From contig JAGMFA010000079.1 in assembly GCA_023127875.1 (NCBI GenBank), forward strand, positions 1 to 9,518: 9,518 bases of DNA, written 5' to 3'. Source of the DNA: Candidatus Zixiibacteriota bacterium. GTDB lineage: Bacteria; Zixibacteria; MSB-5A5; SM1-73. The first letter of the stretch is position 1; each line of letters begins with the position of its first letter. Below are positions 5,477-9,518 of this stretch, one piece after another. The translations under genes were made by a program, and so were the position numbers. The notes under the pieces were generated by a model. That model made no database searches. It was not told the DNA's origin and saw only the letters and a program-made list of their open reading frames with translations.

Positions 5477-7882
5477 TTATTTAGAAGTCCTCTTCCTCCG
5501 TTTTGAACCTGCCTTTTCTTGGCCTTTCACCTTTGTCTCTTTATCCAGAGCCAATTTCAACACCTCATCCATGGTCTCCACGAAAACGAACTTTATCTTC
5601 TTTTTTATCTCGTCTGGTATCTCCACCATGTCCTTCTGGTTCTCTTTTGGCAGGATCAAAGTCTCCACCCCAGCTCGATAGGCGGCTAAAGATTTCTCCT
5701 TTAAGCCCCCGATAGGCAAAATCTCTCCTCTCAAGGTTAATTCTCCGGTCATGGCTAATTGGGTCTTGACTGGTTTTTCAATCAAGAGAGAGACTAAGGC
5801 AGTCGCCATGGTAATTCCCGCGGAGGGGCCATCTTTGGGAATGGCTCCTGCCGGAACATGGACGTGGATGTCGTATTTCTCGAAGAAATCCTCCTGGATG
5901 CCCAATCTTTTGCTGGTTGAGCGGACGTAAGAGAGTGCGGTCTGAACCGATTCCTTCATTACCTCACCCAGATAACCGGTCAAAGTCAGAGATTTTTTTC
6001 CCTTCATTTTTGTGGCTTCCACAAACATCAGATCACCACCGGTCTGGGTCCAGGCAACCCCCGGCACCACACCAATCTGAGGAGTCCTCTGCACCATTTC
6101 CTGGAAGAATCTGATCGGCCCCAAAAACTTTTCTAAATTCTCTGGGGTTATCTCCACCAGACTCTTCTGATTGGAGGCGACCCTCTTGGCAACCTTTCTA
6201 CATATGGTGGCGATCTCCCGGTCCAAGTTTCTCAATCCCGCCTCTCTGGTATAATCAGTGGCGATTTTCCTTAAGGCTTTATCCTGAAACATCAGATTCT
6301 CCTGACCAAGGCCATGATTTTTCAACTCCTTGGGAACAAGATACCTTTTAGCTATCTGAAGTTTCTCTAAATCGGTATAGCCGGGAAGCTCGATTACCTC
6401 CATCCGGTCTCTTAAAACCCGGGGAATAGGGTCCAGAATATTGGCGGTGGTGATAAACATCACCTTGGAAAGATCGAAAGGAACGTCTAAATAATGATCG
6501 GAGAATGTGTTGTTTTGCTCCGGATCCAGAACCTCCAGCAGGGCTGATGCGGGATCGCCTCTGAAATCCTGTCCGATCTTGTCCACCTCATCCAGCATAA
6601 AGACGGGATTGTTGGACCCGCTACGTCTGATCCCCTGAATTATTCTTCCCGGCAGAGCACCCACATAGGTTCTTCTGTGTCCCCGAATCTCCGCTTCATC
6701 CCGCATTCCGCCTAAGGAGATTCGATTGAATTTCCTTCGCATAGCCCGGGCTATGGAGATTCCCAAAGAGGTTTTGCCCACTCCGGGCGGACCCACGAAA
6801 CAAAGGATTGGTCCCTTCATATCCTGCTTTAGCTTTCTGACTGCCAGATATTCTAAAATCCTCTCTTTGACCTTGTCCAAATCGTAATGATCCTCATCTA
6901 AGATTTTTTTAGCCTTCTTAATGTCCAGCACATCCTGTGTGCTTTTACTCCAGGGAAGATTGACCAGCCAATCCAGATAGGTGCGGGAGACGGTGTACTC
7001 AGCCGCTGCCGGGTTCATCTTGGAAAGTCGATCCAACTCCTTTTGGGCTGCATCTTTTGCCTCCGCAGGCATCTTGGCTTCCTTTATTTTCCTTTTGAAC
7101 TCGTCCAGCTCAGCTGTCCTCTCATCTCCTTCACCCAGTTCTTTCTGGATAGCCTTAAGTTGTTCGCGCAGTATATACTCTTTCTGGGTCTTGCCTAATT
7201 CGCTGGCCGCCTGAGATTGAATTCTCCGGGAAAGCTCCAGCACTTCCACCTCCCTATTGATTTGAGAGAGAACCTTCCTGAGCCTCTCCTTGGTATCGAA
7301 AGTCTCCAGAAGCTGTTGTTTTTGAGCCACGTTTATATTGAGATTTGAGGCAATCAGATCAGCCAGTCGGCTGGGGTCCTCGGTGTTGATGGCGCTCACC
7401 TGCAACTCCTCGGACAGGTAGGGGGCTAAATCCACCACCTTCTTCAAAAGATCCAGCACGTTCCTAATTAAAGCCTCCACCTCCACGTTTCTATCCACCT
7501 TCTCCTCGATAACCTCTATACGTGCTAACGGGTAGGGATCGGTCTGCACGAAGTTCTTTATCTTCACCCGGGACAATCCCTGAACCAGAAACCTGACACT
7601 GCCGTCAGGGAATCGCAACATCTTTAAAATGGATGCCGCCGTGCCCACCTGGTAGATATCTTCTGTCGATGGGTGTTCTACTTCGGTGCTCTTCTGTGAA
7701 AAAATCCCTATTATCTTCCCCTCCATCAGGCTCTCATCGATTAATCGAGCATACTTCTGCTCGGTCACCACCAGAGGAACGATCAGGTATGGAAAGACCA
7801 CCGTTCCTTTGATGGGAAGGATGGAAAGCTCGTCACCGATTTTTTTGACATCTTCGACTGTCTTCTCATCTTCTTTGAGCAA
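5477..7882 (-). CDS. lon: ATP-dependent Lon protease
   Basis: Lon unfolds and degrades misfolded and regulatory proteins in the cytoplasm as a homohexamer. The 801-residue length is typical of bacterial LonA. It has a LON substrate-binding domain (about 18-210), a coiled-coil/helical region (about 210-330), and an AAA+ module with Walker A GPPGVGKT (364-371) and Walker B FMLDEVDK (428-435). The serine protease domain (about 600-780) has Ser687 in PKDGPSAGI and Lys730 in PIGGLKEK, 43 residues apart as in E. coli. The C-terminus is a basic tail (about 783-801). The start is TTG at 7880-7882, with GGGAAGGAG seven bases upstream. The first 100 bases overlap a short upstream frame, suggesting coupling. 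No CIRCE or clear heat-shock promoter is visible. Nothing looks broken. Confidence 0.98.
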   Translation of the reverse strand: MLKEDEKTVEDVKKIGDELSILPIKGTVVFPYLIVPLVVTEQKYARLIDESLMEGKIIGIFSQKSTEVEHPSTEDIYQVGTAASILKMLRFPDGSVRFLVQGLSRVKIKNFVQTDPYPLARIEVIEEKVDRNVEVEALIRNVLDLLKKVVDLAPYLSEELQVSAINTEDPSRLADLIASNLNINVAQKQQLLETFDTKERLRKVLSQINREVEVLELSRRIQSQAASELGKTQKEYILREQLKAIQKELGEGDERTAELDEFKRKIKEAKMPAEAKDAAQKELDRLSKMNPAAAEYTVSRTYLDWLVNLPWSKSTQDVLDIKKAKKILDEDHYDLDKVKERILEYLAVRKLKQDMKGPILCFVGPPGVGKTSLGISIARAMRRKFNRISLGGMRDEAEIRGHRRTYVGALPGRIIQGIRRSGSNNPVFMLDEVDKIGQDFRGDPASALLEVLDPEQNNTFSDHYLDVPFDLSKVMFITTANILDPIPRVLRDRMEVIELPGYTDLEKLQIAKRYLVPKELKNHGLGQENLMFQDKALRKIATDYTREAGLRNLDREIATICRKVAKRVASNQKSLVEITPENLEKFLGPIRFFQEMVQRTPQIGVVPGVAWTQTGGDLMFVEATKMKGKKSLTLTGYLGEVMKESVQTALSYVRSTSKRLGIQEDFFEKYDIHVHVPAGAIPKDGPSAGITMATALVSLLIEKPVKTQLAMTGELTLRGEILPIGGLKEKSLAAYRAGVETLILPKENQKDMVEIPDEIKKKIKFVFVETMDEVLKLALDKETKVKGQEKAGSKRRKRTSK

Positions 7883-7998
7883 ATTAATTCTCCTTCCCTT
7901 AAGAAATGCCTGAGTTTATGAAAATGATCGAATACAAGATCCATCTCCTCCTGAATTCTGCGAACATCTTTAAGAATGTCTTTCTTGAAGTCGTTCAT
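7783..7998 (-). CDS. short frame overlapping the lon start, Hsp20-N-terminus-like
   Basis: This 71-residue frame starts at ATG 7996-7998 with GAGGT five bases upstream (8004-8008), and lies 48 bases after the TPR gene stop. Residues 1-38 fall before lon. They read as a charged amphipathic helix (DILKDVRRIQEEMDLVFDHF, 7-26) similar in style to the N-terminal helix that precedes the alpha-crystallin domain in bacterial Hsp20 proteins. The rest overlaps lon in another frame and looks unconstrained (KKMRRQSKMSKK then Ser/Pro-rich). No alpha-crystallin domain is present. It could be a remnant of an hsp20 gene deleted up to lon, a coupling leader for lon, or a small protein in its own right. The Hsp20 link is by resemblance only. 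Confidence 0.5.
   Translation of the reverse strand: MNDFKKDILKDVRRIQEEMDLVFDHFHKLRHFLREGELICSKKMRRQSKMSKKSVTSFPSFPSKERWSFHT
7890..7898 (-). promoter_or_regulatory. ribosome binding site deciding the lon TTG start
   Basis: GGGAAGGAG is placed seven bases before TTG at 7880-7882. The lon frame upstream of this TTG offers no ATG or GTG before an in-frame TAA, so this site fixes the start. It lies inside the short overlapping frame, so ribosomes translating that frame would pass over it. Confidence 0.75.
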
Positions 7999-8003
7999 AG
8001 ACT

Positions 8004-8008
8004 ACCTC
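8004..8008 (-). promoter_or_regulatory. ribosome binding site of the short frame before lon
   Basis: GAGGT lies five bases before the ATG at 7996-7998, in the 48-base gap after the TPR gene. It is the main reason to think the short frame is translated rather than a shadow of lon. Confidence 0.5.
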
Positions 8009-8046
8009 GTTAGCACATATTGGTTTTCCTTAAACTCTTTTATAGT

Positions 8047-9518
8047 TTATCGGTCATACTCTATCTCTATTTCAACGCTATCAATGATCCCTTTTATCCC
8101 GGCGGCATCTTTTGGCATCGACTTTAAGTATGTCTCCAAGTATCTTTTGGCTTCCTCCTTTTTTCCCATTCCAGCATAGCTTATCCCCAAGCTTTTATAA
8201 ACGGCAATATTGCCGGGGTTTAATTTCAACGCCTTCTCAAAGTATGGCACTGCCTCCTCGTATCTTCCTGCCCTTCCCAGAATATTGCCTAGAGTGTAAT
8301 AATAGTCAGCTCTCCGTGGTTCCAAGTTTATGACTTCCTTCAGTTGAGAAACCGCCTCATCCAACCTTCCCACCTCAGCCAAGCACATACCCAAGCTTCT
8401 ACGCAGAAGTTGGATGGAGGGTCGATCCGTCGTCATCTTTAGGGATCGGTCAAATGCTTCTATGGCTTGATCATATCTTTTCAATCTTACATACGCATTT
8501 CCCAACGCACCAAAATAACGTGGATTTGGATTTATGACAATAGCCTTTTTCCATAATCTGATAGTTTTTTGGTGTTCGCCCATATCCCGAAAATAACAAG
8601 CCAGATTTTCATATCCATGGGCGGCTCTTTTTTCGTCCATCTTCAGCAGATGCTCAAACCGTGCTATGGCACCTTCTTCGGAAGCATTGACCAATATCCA
8701 GGGCAAAGTGGAAATAAGAGAGGTGACAACTAAAATCAAAATCATCCGACTGAGCTCTATTATTCTTTCTTTCCTGAAAACATCTAACACCAGATACAAT
8801 CCCAGGAGGGTGACACCCAGACCAGCAAAGGCGAAAAGGTCCCAGTCCCGGGCATATCCTAACTTGGGATCGACAAGTAAAGCAAACCCAAACGAGCACA
8901 CCATAATCCATATAAGAAATTTAACCCCATTTTCTTTAAAGTTGATCGAACTCCAGAATATTAAAAGCACCAGGCACAGCACAATAATCACCGGAGAGAT
9001 CAAAAGCTGGTGGTTTATAAAATCCAGGAGATGAGCCAGAGAGAAAAAAGAGTAGAAACTTTCCCCATCTCCAAAGGGAGAAATCAAAAAAGAACCAGAG
9101 GACTCTTCCGGTAAGTAAGTCTTCAGAAGATAAAGTCCCACCCCCAGCAAAAAGATCACACAAACCAGACTCACCATATTGGCAAACCTAACCCTTCCGG
9201 TCCTATGGATCTCATTTGAGTCAACTGACCTACGGACTTTTAGTTTGGTAGGTTTAGGAAGTGGGGCAAAAGCCAAATAGAACAAAGAGGGTAAGACAAA
9301 AAGTGCAGAGAGATGAAAGCCGATGGCTAAAAGGAGGAAAAGACAGGGCCACAAAAATCCACTCCTTTGTTTTAGATATCTTATGCCGAAGAGAATATAT
9401 GCGATCATGGCTACATACATGAAGGAGTAGCTCTCAATATATCCGAAGAACAAACCAGTCGCCCCCATAGTGGCTAAGATCAAAAAGATAAATAACTTCT
9501 CCTTACCATCCTTTCCCC
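8047..9518 (-). CDS. polytopic membrane protein with C-terminal TPR repeats, 5' end outside window
   Basis: The frame stays open to the right edge, so the N-terminus is missing; the TTG at 9481-9483 is not a convincing start. Numbered from that TTG (478 residues), the first part has about seven hydrophobic segments (around 1-17, 20-36, 45-75, 103-121, 160-178, 188-204, 213-234, 246-264). The loops carry GYIESY (14-19) and DPKLGYARDWDLFAF (205-219). The second part (about 288-460) has some five TPR units, such as AIEAFDRSLKM (340-350), EAVPYFEKALKLNPGN (410-425) and KKEEAKRYLETYLK (441-454). The layout resembles TPR-tailed glycosyltransferase-39-like or TMTC-type proteins of uncultured bacteria, whose catalytic acidic residues would lie in the missing part. 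The function is not shown by what is present. The TPR domain's side of the membrane is not determined. Confidence 0.85.
   Translation of the reverse strand, partial: GKDGKEKLFIFLILATMGATGLFFGYIESYSFMYVAMIAYILFGIRYLKQRSGFLWPCLFLLLAIGFHLSALFVLPSLFYLAFAPLPKPTKLKVRRSVDSNEIHRTGRVRFANMVSLVCVIFLLGVGLYLLKTYLPEESSGSFLISPFGDGESFYSFFSLAHLLDFINHQLLISPVIIVLCLVLLIFWSSINFKENGVKFLIWIMVCSFGFALLVDPKLGYARDWDLFAFAGLGVTLLGLYLVLDVFRKERIIELSRMILILVVTSLISTLPWILVNASEEGAIARFEHLLKMDEKRAAHGYENLACYFRDMGEHQKTIRLWKKAIVINPNPRYFGALGNAYVRLKRYDQAIEAFDRSLKMTTDRPSIQLLRRSLGMCLAEVGRLDEAVSQLKEVINLEPRRADYYYTLGNILGRAGRYEEAVPYFEKALKLNPGNIAVYKSLGISYAGMGKKEEAKRYLETYLKSMPKDAAGIKGIIDSVEIEIEYDR

Noticed and set aside
8039..8067. TATAAA on the minus strand at 8039-8044 as a -10 box for the short frame and lon
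   Set aside because: The -10 match is good, but no acceptable -35 lies 16-18 bases upstream (GAGATA or similar). It overlaps the end of the TPR gene and may be chance.

Overview
Every convincing gene in this window lies on the minus strand, so transcription runs from the right edge (9518) towards the left edge (1). The gene set is bacterial and fits a diderm: a MepM-like M23 endopeptidase, a predicted lipoprotein, a bacterial-type Lon, and ComF- and DprA-family proteins. G+C is moderate. TTG starts appear at dprA and lon, probably at the M23 gene too. The M23 gene matches the MepM/YebA layout but has an unusual zinc-ligand motif. The mix resembles uncultured candidate-phylum bacteria, but this is an impression and no marker in the window fixes the taxonomy.

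Layout in transcription order. A membrane protein with C-terminal TPR repeats enters from the right edge and is cut by it. It is followed by a short reading frame with a good ribosome binding site whose amphipathic N-terminus resembles the start of Hsp20 chaperones; it overlaps the start of lon. Next is a complete ATP-dependent Lon protease. Just after lon is a GxxExxY-family gene bracketed by two near-identical 61-bp palindromic repeats (58 of 61 identical), which looks like an inserted cassette. Then comes a 523-residue fusion of the MEMO and AMMECR1 domains behind a lipoprotein-type leader, with a second strong internal translation start that would give a cytoplasmic form. It is tightly coupled to the M23 peptidase gene, and a ComF-like phosphoribosyltransferase gene follows. 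A 247-bp spacer holding a cluster of GC-rich hairpins separates this group from a DprA-like gene.

Functional reading. Lon, with or without the Hsp20-like peptide, is a protein quality-control unit. The MEMO-AMMECR1 lipoprotein and the M23 peptidase form an envelope-associated pair. ComF-like and DprA-like proteins are relatives of DNA-uptake genes, but both are divergent here and competence is only an inference. The most interesting points are the exported MEMO-AMMECR1 fusion with two possible starts, the repeat-bounded GxxExxY cassette whose repeat appears to supply a promoter and part of the coding tail, and the truncated Hsp20-like frame in front of lon. No stretch over 300 bases lacks a gene. 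The left 93 bases, after the dprA stop, show no gene or convincing terminator.
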